Shown here piece after piece: positions 43,026-50,740 of a stretch of DNA of 64,000 nt; position 1 is the stretch's first letter; each line of letters starts with the position of its first letter. The stretch spans positions 248,001 through 312,000 of the forward strand of contig JASCOF010000004.1 of the NCBI GenBank assembly GCA_029960065.1, read 5' to 3'. The notes beneath the pieces were generated by a model. That model was not told the DNA's origin and did not search any database. It was given only the letters and a program-made list of their open reading frames with translations. Made by a program: the position numbers and the translations under genes. The DNA comes from Flavobacteriaceae bacterium PS02336. Lineage in GTDB: Bacteria; Bacteroidota; Bacteroidia; Flavobacteriales; Flavobacteriaceae.

Positions 43026-43150
43026 TTAACCGCAAAGGGCGCAAGGATTTTTGATATGCTGGAATTTGTAAAAAAACGCAAAGTTCGCAAAGCTTTATCT
43101 TAAAATAACTTTGCGAACTTTGCGTAAATTCTTTGCGTCCTTTGCGGTTA
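43026..43150. repeat. Nested intergenic palindrome, ACCGCAAAG family
   Basis: Outer arms begin TTAACCGCAAAGG at 43026 and end CCTTTGCGGTTAA near 43150. An inner pair (CGCAAAGTTCGCAAAG near 43078 with CTTTGCGAACTTTGCG near 43109) is exactly complementary. It fills the gap between copA and the HMA-AraC gene. Confidence 0.85.
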
Positions 43151-43162
43151 AAAAATCAAAAA

Positions 43163-43723
43163 CTATATATTCTCAATCTGAATACGTTTTTTATCTTTCG
43201 ATTGTTTGAACGAAGTAGGAGTAAAGCCCGTAATTTTTTTGAATTGATTGCTCAAATGCGCCACGTTACTGTAGTTGAGAATATCAGCAATTTCGCTAAG
43301 TGAAAGCTCATTATAAATCAATAATTCTTTTACCTTTTCTATTTTCTGGCTAATGAAATACTTTTCGATTGTCGTATTTTCAATTTCCGAAAATAAATTG
43401 CTTAACGAATTATAATCTTGATTGAGGTTTTCTGCTAAATAATCAGACAAGTTGATTTTAAGATCATTGTTTTTATGATGAACCAAGTCAATAATTAAGT
43501 TTTTTATTCTTTCGACTGTTTTCGTTTTTTTATCATCAATTAAATCAAAACCTAAAGCTTGCAGATTTTCTAATAAAACTTGTTTTTGATTGTCATTGAT
43601 TTGTTTCTCAAGTTCGACTTCACCCAATTCAACAGTAGTAGTCTGAAGTCCGAGTTTTTCGAACTCAGACTTCACCACCATTTTGCATCGGCTACACACC
43701 ATATTTTTGATGTAGAGCTTCAT
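43163..43723 (-). CDS. HMA-AraC transcription factor (putative copper regulator)
   Basis: 186 residues. The N-terminus MKLYIKNMVCSRCKMVVKSEFEKLGL is an HMA-like domain with CxxC at 10-13. The C-terminus (about 105-180) is an AraC helix-turn-helix: LLIYNELSLSEIADILNYSNVAHLSNQFKKITGFTPTSFKQ. The HMA start is close to the copper ATPase sequence, so metal binding is likely. The protein would sense cytoplasmic copper and control this island, but its operator has not been identified. It starts immediately after the DUF3347 gene. Confidence 0.8.
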   Translation of the reverse strand: MKLYIKNMVCSRCKMVVKSEFEKLGLQTTTVELGEVELEKQINDNQKQVLLENLQALGFDLIDDKKTKTVERIKNLIIDLVHHKNNDLKINLSDYLAENLNQDYNSLSNLFSEIENTTIEKYFISQKIEKVKELLIYNELSLSEIADILNYSNVAHLSNQFKKITGFTPTSFKQSKDKKRIQIENI

Positions 43724-43724
43724 A

Positions 43725-44252
43725 TTATTTGATCGTTTCTACCACGTTTCCGCAAGTAAGCATCGAAGAACCGTAATACGGATTTTTAACTGCTTTTTCT
43801 TTGCTCAACCAATCTGCATCTGCCATTGGGCAATATTGTTTGTAAATTGGTTGTTCTGGACTTGAAACTTTAATTAAATCATAAGTGCTTTTAGACAACG
43901 ATTTAAAAGTTTCACGTTGTTTTTTTAGATCTGTTGTAGACGAAATACTTTTTGCATCAGCAGTTAATTTCTTTACCACTTTCATCCAAACGGTATGTTC
44001 GTTGCTTTTTAGTTTGTCCATTTTTACTGCTGTAATTGCCGTCAATAGATCTTTGGCTTTCGCCGAAGTCAATTTGCTGTCACTTTTTATAAGTGCATCT
44101 TTTACCGTAAAATAAGCATCATAAACGTTTTGCAATTGAGCATCTGCAATTTCGATTGCTGTTACTTCAGAATTCGGTGTGTTTGCTTGAATGTTATTAG
44201 CAGAAAATAAGATGGCGATTGTTGCTGTTAAAGCTATAATTGATTTTTTCAT
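43725..44252 (-). CDS. Secreted DUF3347 copper-associated protein
   Basis: 175 residues with a signal peptide (to about 23, ending NIQA). The DUF3347 domain spans about 40-135: DAYFTVKDALIKSDSKLTSAKAKDLLTAI and VWMKVVKKLTADAKSI. The C-terminus YCPMADADWLSKEKAVKNPYYGSSMLTCG is a metal-binding-like segment with CPM and a second Cys. In Bacteroidota DUF3347 proteins usually sit with copper efflux genes, as here. It is likely a periplasmic copper chaperone or sequestering protein (inference). It is one base from the regulator gene. Confidence 0.85.
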   Translation of the reverse strand: MKKSIIALTATIAILFSANNIQANTPNSEVTAIEIADAQLQNVYDAYFTVKDALIKSDSKLTSAKAKDLLTAITAVKMDKLKSNEHTVWMKVVKKLTADAKSISSTTDLKKQRETFKSLSKSTYDLIKVSSPEQPIYKQYCPMADADWLSKEKAVKNPYYGSSMLTCGNVVETIK

Positions 44253-44355
44253 TTTGTTTTATGTTTGATAAAGGATTTTTCAAATTTCCTTTAGATTAAT
44301 TTTAAATGTTTTTGATTCAAAAAAGACCCAATATGGGCTGTCAGAAATACAATAG

Positions 44356-44715
44356 TTATATTTTCGGCTTTAGCCAAATGGAAGTGAAACCCGAAGAAAT
44401 AGTGACTTCAGGATAATAAGTGAAAGTGTTTTTTAAAGAAAAATTGAAAACATTATTTTCTAAATCAAATTCATTTGAAGTTAAAATTATGCTTGAAAAG
44501 GTTGTCGTACTGCAGCCAGAATGACGGCATTTTCCATCACAATCGTGTTTTTTTTCTTTTGAAGTTTTCTTCTCGCAGCATTTTTTAGAACAGCTGTTTT
44601 CTTCTTTAACGGCAATTTCTTTATGATGTCCCATATTGCATGCATAGGTATAACCTGGATTCAAAAGGAAACTCAGCGTTAGAAAAAGCATTATTATGTG
44701 GACTTTTTTGGTCAA
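44356..44715 (-). CDS. Small Cys/His-rich secreted protein
   Basis: 119 residues. A signal peptide to about 25 (GYTYA) precedes CNMGHHKEIAVKEENSCSKKCCEKKTSKEKKHDCDGKCRHSGCS, where nine Cys lie among basic residues and several His. The remaining 50 residues form a weak beta pattern (SIILTSNEFDLENNVFNFSL). I do not recognise the family. The metal-ligand density and position upstream of DUF3347 suggest a copper or silver sequestering protein. It may be transcribed with the genes downstream. Confidence 0.65.
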   Translation of the reverse strand: MTKKVHIIMLFLTLSFLLNPGYTYACNMGHHKEIAVKEENSCSKKCCEKKTSKEKKHDCDGKCRHSGCSTTTFSSIILTSNEFDLENNVFNFSLKNTFTYYPEVTISSGFTSIWLKPKI

Positions 44716-44785
44716 GCAATTGTTTTTTAGAATTACAAATTTAGCTAAAATTGTTCGAGTAAATCACTTTTTAAGATTTCAATAA

Positions 44786-45619
44786 CTACAGTTTCTTAAA
44801 ATCAGTTGGCTTCATGTTTTTTCGTTTTTTGAAATAATTCGTCAAATGACTTTCGTCGGTAAAACCGAATTCATAGGCAATCTGTTTAATCGGTAATTGA
44901 TTGTTATGAAATCTTTTCTCAATTAAAGTCGTTCTTAAATTATGAATGTATTCGCGATAACTGATACTGAAAGTCCTTTTGAAATAAGCACTAAAATAAG
45001 TTTGAGCAATATTAAAATGATCTGCAATCACTTTAATCTGAACCAATTTTGGCTGGTAAATATTTTGATGAATGTAATTAGCAATTTGTTCATTGTCCAA
45101 ATGAGTCGATTTCATTTGTAGATTCCTGCCTCGAATGGTTTCTTTAATTAAACCAAAAATGGAAAGAATCTGATAAAACACAATTGGAGAAGAAGTCACA
45201 TCAATATATTTGCCATACGTAACAATGTTTTCAACCGTGTTTTTTAGAATTGTTTTGCAAGGTTCATCAAATTTTAAAACAGTTTCTTTTAAAATTTTAT
45301 CCCGCATGAAACTCTCAGGTGTATTGACCAAAAATTCATCGCAAGTAAGATTCTGTTTGGAATTGAAATAATTATCAGTGAATTTGATAAAAGTAAATTG
45401 TGTGCTTTTCTTTATGTCAAAATAATGTTCATCGTCTGGTGAAATTACAAACAGATCGCCCGCTTTATAAGGTAGTAGATTATTGTTCAGATGATGAATA
45501 CCACTTCCTTTTTTAATATAAATAATTTCGTAATACGTATGTGTATGCGGAGGAAGATGAAATTTCTCTTCTTCAAATTCATCAAGAACAAGTGTTTTAA
45601 ACTGATTTAATTTCGGCAT
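44786..45619 (-). CDS. AraC family transcriptional regulator with cupin domain
   Basis: 277 residues. The N-terminal cupin-like domain (about 15-125) has KFHLPPHTHTYYEIIYIKKGSGIHHLNNNLLPYKAGDLFVISPDDEHYFD. The C-terminal AraC domain (about 175-277) has QIKVIADHFNIAQTYFSAYFKRTF and IKQIAYEFGFTDESHLTNYFKKRKNMKPTDFK. It is divergent from the MFS gene across 101 bases that contain a 13-bp direct repeat, so it probably controls that gene and itself. The ligand is unknown. Confidence 0.92.
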   Translation of the reverse strand: MPKLNQFKTLVLDEFEEEKFHLPPHTHTYYEIIYIKKGSGIHHLNNNLLPYKAGDLFVISPDDEHYFDIKKSTQFTFIKFTDNYFNSKQNLTCDEFLVNTPESFMRDKILKETVLKFDEPCKTILKNTVENIVTYGKYIDVTSSPIVFYQILSIFGLIKETIRGRNLQMKSTHLDNEQIANYIHQNIYQPKLVQIKVIADHFNIAQTYFSAYFKRTFSISYREYIHNLRTTLIEKRFHNNQLPIKQIAYEFGFTDESHLTNYFKKRKNMKPTDFKKL

Positions 45620-45624
45620 AACTT

Positions 45625-45658
45625 AAATATACAATTTTATATCACAAATATACAATTT
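45625..45658. promoter_or_regulatory. 13-bp direct repeat, probable AraC operator
   Basis: AAATATACAATTT occurs identically at 45625-45637 and 45646-45658, a spacing of exactly 21 bases or two helical turns, in the divergent araC-like/MFS promoter region. A TATATTTG -7-like element on the minus strand (45645-45652) overlaps the second copy. Confidence 0.6.
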
Positions 45659-45677
45659 CTATTTCGGTTAACGGTGT

Positions 45678-45685
45678 TAATTTTG
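45678..45685 (+). promoter_or_regulatory. Predicted -7 element of the MFS gene
   Basis: TAATTTTG matches TAnnTTTG, 36 bases before the ATG of the MFS gene. Confidence 0.45.
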
Positions 45686-45720
45686 CATCGTAGAAATTAT
45701 TCCTTTCTGCTTTTAATGAA

Positions 45721-46887
45721 ATGAAAAAAAGTCTTATTGCACTCTCTTTGGGAGGATTAACTATTGGAATTACAGAATTTGTAATGATGGGTTTACTGCC
45801 TGATATTGCTTCAGATATGAAAGTTTCAATTCCGGTTGCGGGTTATTTAATTTCGTCTTACGCACTTGGAGTTGTTATTGGAGCGCCTTTATTGGTAATT
45901 GCTGGTAGAAATTATGCGCCTAAAAAAATGCTTTTAATCTTGGCTTTAATGCTGGCAGTTTTTAACGCTTTGTCTATTATTGCTCCAGACTATAATATAT
46001 TATTTGCTTCCCGATTTCTTTCTGGTTTACCGCACGGAGCATTCTTTGGAGTGGGAGCGGTAGTCGCAAGCCGTTTAGCAGATAAAGGAAAAGAAGCACA
46101 AGCTATCTCGACCATGTTTGCTGGATTAACGATTGCTAACTTAATTGGTGTACCAATTGGAACTTATATAGGGCATCATTTTATTTGGCGTTATACTTTT
46201 GTATTAATTGCGATTGTGGGGCTTTTGACTTTTTTGGCCATTTATTTATGGATGCCAAATCTTGAAAAAGGCGAAAGTGTCAATATGAAAACACAGCTTC
46301 AATTTTTTAAGAAAACTGAAGCTTGGTTGATTATCGGAATTACAGCAATTGGTTTTGGAGGTTTATTTGCTTGGATCAGTTATATCGCTCCATTATTAAT
46401 TAATGTCTCTAAGTTTTCACCAGAAGATGTTTCTTCCATCTTAATTTTAGCAGGATTAGGAATGGTGGTTGGAAATTTTGTGGGAGGAAAATTAGCAGAT
46501 CGATTTTCGCCGGCTCCCACAACATTAGCATTATTACTAGTAATGTCTGTTGATTTAATTTTAGTTTACTTTTTCTCCTTCAATCAATACGTTTCTTTGT
46601 TGTTGACATTTTTAACGGGAGCTATTTCGTTCTCCGTTATTGCGCCAATTCAGATGTTAATGATTCGCACTGCAAAAGGAGCAGAAATGATTGCTTCGGC
46701 ATCGTTGCAAGGAAGTTTTAATATTGGTAACGCTTTAGGAGCATTTCTAGGCGGATTGCCTTTGGCGGCTGGCTTTAGCTATTCATCGCCTAACTTAATT
46801 GGAGTAGTAATGTCAATTATCGGAATGATTATAACATTCATATTGATGAAGTTACATCGAAGACAGCTGGCACTACAGCACATTTAA
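45721..46887 (+). CDS. MFS transporter, AraJ-like
   Basis: 388 residues, twelve membrane helices, no long loops. The first half begins MKKSLIALSLGGLTIGITEFVMMGLLPDIASDMKVSIPVAGYLISSYALGVVIGAPLL, the drug/sugar-efflux type start of the AraJ group, with FLSGLPHGAFFGVGAV near 100. The second half repeats the MFS pattern. Substrate is unknown. The divergent AraC regulator with a cupin suggests an inducible exporter of sugar or drug-like compounds. Its transcript ends at a strong terminator. Confidence 0.88.
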   Translation: MKKSLIALSLGGLTIGITEFVMMGLLPDIASDMKVSIPVAGYLISSYALGVVIGAPLLVIAGRNYAPKKMLLILALMLAVFNALSIIAPDYNILFASRFLSGLPHGAFFGVGAVVASRLADKGKEAQAISTMFAGLTIANLIGVPIGTYIGHHFIWRYTFVLIAIVGLLTFLAIYLWMPNLEKGESVNMKTQLQFFKKTEAWLIIGITAIGFGGLFAWISYIAPLLINVSKFSPEDVSSILILAGLGMVVGNFVGGKLADRFSPAPTTLALLLVMSVDLILVYFFSFNQYVSLLLTFLTGAISFSVIAPIQMLMIRTAKGAEMIASASLQGSFNIGNALGAFLGGLPLAAGFSYSSPNLIGVVMSIIGMIITFILMKLHRRQLALQHI

Positions 46888-46909
46888 AAATACTTTTACC
46901 TCTATATTG

Positions 46910-46941
46910 AAGCCCTTAACTTTTGTTTAAGGGCTTTTTTT
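46910..46941 (+). terminator. Terminator of the MFS gene
   Basis: AAGCCCTTAA (46910-46919) pairs with TTAAGGGCTT (46927-46936), followed by seven T. Confidence 0.85.
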
Positions 46942-47504
46942 ATGTTTACGATCGATTTATTCCTTTGAAGTCATTTCTTTTTTAAGTCTAAATATCAGAA
47001 AATACGCTATAAAAAGTGAAGCCTTTTTTTTCTGATTTCATTTTTTTTTAGGATCTCCTTAACTTTTTAAGTGTAAAAACAACACCTAATAATTTCGTAA
47101 TTAATATTCATGTAATCGATTGTTTTTTTTATAAAAATAGAATCAAATGAACGATTAATAATAATATTTTTAATATTTTAAGTCAAGATAAATTATATAT
47201 CTCACATAAAAAAGCGATTAAATTTTCAATATGTAATTTTTTTTAGGAAATTTTTATGAGATTTTATTTTTCGTTTAAAAAAAATATCTATGTTTGTGTA
47301 ATCGATTACAACTTTTTTTTCATGTTTCGAAATCGATTAAGTAATAAGAATTAAAAAGGACTAAACATAACTACTGTTATTTAACATATAAAGAAAACTT
47401 AAAATAAAAATAGTACCTGTAATAATTTAAAAAATGAATTGAAAGTAACCACAAAAAACCACTTAAACCAAAACGAAAAAAATTAACAACTTAAACAATC
47501 AACC
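46942..47504 (+). promoter_or_regulatory. AT-rich leader and promoter region of the first susC
   Basis: About 560 bases with no gene in either direction. The terminator of the preceding gene lies at its left edge. Three ATCGAT-centred sites occur: TGTAATCGATTG at 47111, the perfect 14-bp palindrome TGTAATCGATTACA at 47297, and GAAATCGATTAA at 47329. The last two are 31 bp apart, about three turns. The susC leader after the start site is about 200 bases. Confidence 0.65.
47289..47310 (+). promoter_or_regulatory. Promoter -7 box abutting a TGTAATCGATTACA operator
   Basis: TATGTTTG (47289-47296) matches TAnnTTTG. The 14-bp perfect palindrome (47297-47310) follows without a gap and would cover the transcription start. 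A bound repressor of LacI or similar type there would block initiation. Confidence 0.6.
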
Positions 47505-50500
47505 ATGAACTTTAAAGAACTATTAAACAAAGGAGCAGCTTTTTGCTTTAAACTTGTTTTCTTACTGTGCTTACTGATCGGAAGTCAGATCCATGCACAG
47601 GGCACAACTATAGAGGGAACCGTGAAAGATGCCGCTGGACTTTCGCTGCCAGGCGTGAATGTCCTGGAGAAAGGAACGAAGAACGGAACTTCTACCGATT
47701 TTGACGGTCATTATAAAATTAAGCTTACCAATCCGAAAGCCGTATTGAGTTTTTCTTTTATCGGATTTAAAAGCATTGATGTTCCTACAGAAGGAAAAAC
47801 GAAAGTAAATGCAACAATGTCTGAAGATTCAAACAACCTGAATGAGGTTGTTGTAATTGGATATGGTACCTCCAAGAAATCTGATTTGACAGGAGCTGTG
47901 TCTACATTTTCTGGAAATGAAATGCGTAAAATTCCAGTTCCAAACGTAACAGAGGCTTTAACAGGACGTATTGCAGGGGTACAGGTAACTTCTTCTGAAG
48001 GCTCACCAGACTCAAACGTACAGATTAGAATTCGTGGAAACGGTTCTTTGACACAAGATGCTTCACCATTATACATTGTAGATGGTTTCCCTGTGAACAA
48101 TATTAATGATATTTCTTCTTCTGATATTGATACAATGACTATTTTAAAAGATGCATCTTCAACTGCAATTTATGGTTCTAGAGGTGCTTATGGGGTTGTA
48201 ATTGTGACTACAAAAAAAGGGAAAGATGGTAAAATTGCCGTGAACTTTAATATGTTTTACGGTATGAAGAAAATTGCAAACACAATCGATGTTACTGCTC
48301 CTGAGGACTATGTGAAGTGGCAGTATGAATATGCTCTTCTTAAAGATAATACAGATTTAAGTTCGTACGAAAAATATTTTGGTTCATGGAAGGATTATGA
48401 TATGTATAAAGGCATGAAAGGAAACGATTGGCAAAAACAAGTTTTTGGACGTACAGGTGAAGTTCAGAGCCGTGATTTATCTATCCGTGGAGGTTCAGAC
48501 AAGATGAATTATAATTTTAATTATGCGCATTATGATGAAAAAGCAATTATGATGGGATCAGACTATAATCGAAACAACTTGTCACTTGCATTAAATAGTA
48601 AGGCTTCGGATAAAATCGATTTAAGTTTTACAATGCGTTATTCTGATACTGAGATTAATGGTGGAGGGATGAACGAACAAAATGAGGTTTCTTCGGCAGA
48701 TTCTCGTTTAAAAAATATTGTAGGATATGCTCCAATTCCAGTTCCAGGTTTAACAACTGATGATACTGATGAAGCAGTTGCAGATAACTTGACGCATCCT
48801 TTTGTTGCAGTTGCTGATAGTGATCGCCAGCAATTCAGAAAAAACTTTAATATGTTAGGAAGTTTTTCATGGAAACTGACTTCAGATTTAATTTTTAAAA
48901 CAGAACTAGGTTTAGATAATTATAATTTACAAGATTATCGTTACTTCGGGCGTACAACATATTATGTAAAAAATAGCCCGGCAGCAGAAAGACAAGGTAT
49001 GCCAGCTATGATAATGGGCGATAGAAAAGATACTCGTTTTAGAAATGCAAATACTCTTAATTACGATTTCAAAAAAATAGTTGGAGAAAACCACAGCTTG
49101 AAATTACTTTTGGGAGAGGAATCAATTGATTACAAAAGAAACGACGTAAGTTCTGCAATTCAGGGATATCCACTTTCTTTTGATTTAGATCAGGCAAAAA
49201 AATTAACAACTCAGGGAACACCAATTTCGGTTGACAATTTCTATTTTCCAGATGATAAATTGCTTTCATTCTTTGGTCGTGTAAATTATGATTATAAAGA
49301 TCGTTACCTTTTTACTGCCACTTACCGTGCAGATGGATCAAGTAAATTCTTAGGAGATAATAAATGGGGATTCTTCCCAGCAGCAGCAGCAGCGTGGAAA
49401 ATATCTGGAGAGGAATTTATGAAAAATGCTTCATGGGTTAATTTACTAAAATTGAGAATTAGTTATGGTGAAGCAGGTAACAACAATATTCCAACTGGAC
49501 AAATGGTTCAGAGTTTTATATCTTCTACATCAACATGGATTAATGGTGTAGATAATTTCTGGGCGGCTTCTAAAACAATGGCAAATCCAGAATTAAAATG
49601 GGAAACTACTGTAACACAAAATCTTGGTTTAGATTTTGACTTGTTTAAGAACAAAGTAACAGGATCTGTTGAGGTATATAAAAACATTACAAAAGATTTA
49701 TTGATAAACTTTCCAATTTCTGGAGGAGGATATGATTTCCAGTTTAGAAATATGGGAGAAGTACAAAATAGCGGAGTTGAAGCAACTTTAAATCTTAATC
49801 TTATTGAAAGAGCTAAATATGGTTTGAGTTTATCGCTTAATGCAGGATTCAATACCAATAAAATTAACTCTCTTGGTGTAATGAATAATTTCGGACAAGG
49901 TTCAGGATGGGCTTCAACAGCAATTGGAAATGATTATTTGGTAAATGTAGGTCAATCAATTGGTGTTATGTACGGATATAAAAGCGACGGACGTTATGAA
50001 GTATCTGATTTTGATTACAATGCAGGAGTTTACACTTTAAAAGCTGGAGTTGCAGATGGTACAACGATTGTAGGACCAATGAAGCCAGGTGCAATGAAAT
50101 TGAAAGATATTGATGGTGATGGTAAAGTAAATGCAAATGACCTTAGTGTCATCGGAAACGCTAATCCAAAAGTTACGGGAGGTTTTGTTTTAAATGCGAA
50201 TGCTTACGGATTTGATCTTATGGCAGCATTTAACTACAGTATTGGAAATGATGTTTACAATGCTAATAAAATTGAATTTGGCACTTCTGTTCCAAATGGA
50301 CAGTATAGAAATTTAAATGCTGAAATGGCTGATGGAAAAAGATGGACAAATTTTGATCCAGCATCAGGACAATTAGTAACAGATCCTACTCAATTGGCAG
50401 CTTTAAATGCAAATACAACAATGTGGTCTCCTTATATGCCTCGTGCTGTTTTTAGCGATTGGGCTGTTGAAGATGGATCATTCTTAAGACTTAATAATTT

Positions 50501-50720
50501 GACTTTAGGTTACACTTCGCCACAAGCTTTAACTTCGGCTTTGGGTGTTTCTAAGCTGAGATTTTATCTTACTGCTAGTAATGTTTTTGTTTGGACAAAA
50601 TATACTGGACAAGATCCTGAAGCTTCAACAAGAAGAAACACACCTCTTACTCCAGGAGTTGATTACTCAGCTTATCCTAGAAGCAGACAGTTGATATTTG
50701 GTTTAAACCTTAATTTCTAA
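47505..50720 (+). CDS. SusC/RagA family TonB-dependent outer-membrane receptor
   Basis: 1071 residues. A signal peptide (to about 32) precedes a carboxypeptidase-regulatory-like beta domain (IEGTVKDAAGLSLPGVNVLEKGTKNGTSTDFDGHYKI, about 36-115). The plug domain (about 118-240) has NEVVVIGYGTSKKSDLTGAV and TEALTGRIAGVQV. A C-terminal 22-strand barrel ends RQLIFGLNLNF with a terminal Phe. It imports glycan fragments with TonB from the inner membrane. It starts a PUL with SusD 20 bases downstream. Its promoter has ATCGAT operators. Confidence 0.95.
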   Translation: MNFKELLNKGAAFCFKLVFLLCLLIGSQIHAQGTTIEGTVKDAAGLSLPGVNVLEKGTKNGTSTDFDGHYKIKLTNPKAVLSFSFIGFKSIDVPTEGKTKVNATMSEDSNNLNEVVVIGYGTSKKSDLTGAVSTFSGNEMRKIPVPNVTEALTGRIAGVQVTSSEGSPDSNVQIRIRGNGSLTQDASPLYIVDGFPVNNINDISSSDIDTMTILKDASSTAIYGSRGAYGVVIVTTKKGKDGKIAVNFNMFYGMKKIANTIDVTAPEDYVKWQYEYALLKDNTDLSSYEKYFGSWKDYDMYKGMKGNDWQKQVFGRTGEVQSRDLSIRGGSDKMNYNFNYAHYDEKAIMMGSDYNRNNLSLALNSKASDKIDLSFTMRYSDTEINGGGMNEQNEVSSADSRLKNIVGYAPIPVPGLTTDDTDEAVADNLTHPFVAVADSDRQQFRKNFNMLGSFSWKLTSDLIFKTELGLDNYNLQDYRYFGRTTYYVKNSPAAERQGMPAMIMGDRKDTRFRNANTLNYDFKKIVGENHSLKLLLGEESIDYKRNDVSSAIQGYPLSFDLDQAKKLTTQGTPISVDNFYFPDDKLLSFFGRVNYDYKDRYLFTATYRADGSSKFLGDNKWGFFPAAAAAWKISGEEFMKNASWVNLLKLRISYGEAGNNNIPTGQMVQSFISSTSTWINGVDNFWAASKTMANPELKWETTVTQNLGLDFDLFKNKVTGSVEVYKNITKDLLINFPISGGGYDFQFRNMGEVQNSGVEATLNLNLIERAKYGLSLSLNAGFNTNKINSLGVMNNFGQGSGWASTAIGNDYLVNVGQSIGVMYGYKSDGRYEVSDFDYNAGVYTLKAGVADGTTIVGPMKPGAMKLKDIDGDGKVNANDLSVIGNANPKVTGGFVLNANAYGFDLMAAFNYSIGNDVYNANKIEFGTSVPNGQYRNLNAEMADGKRWTNFDPASGQLVTDPTQLAALNANTTMWSPYMPRAVFSDWAVEDGSFLRLNNLTLGYTSPQALTSALGVSKLRFYLTASNVFVWTKYTGQDPEASTRRNTPLTPGVDYSAYPRSRQLIFGLNLNF

Positions 50721-50740
50721 TTCAGTAAAATTTTCACAAG

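Noticed and set aside
47101..47340. Riboswitch in the first susC leader
   Set aside because: The ATCGAT palindromes lie at and before the predicted start site, so they fit DNA operators better than RNA structures. No known riboswitch motif was recognised.
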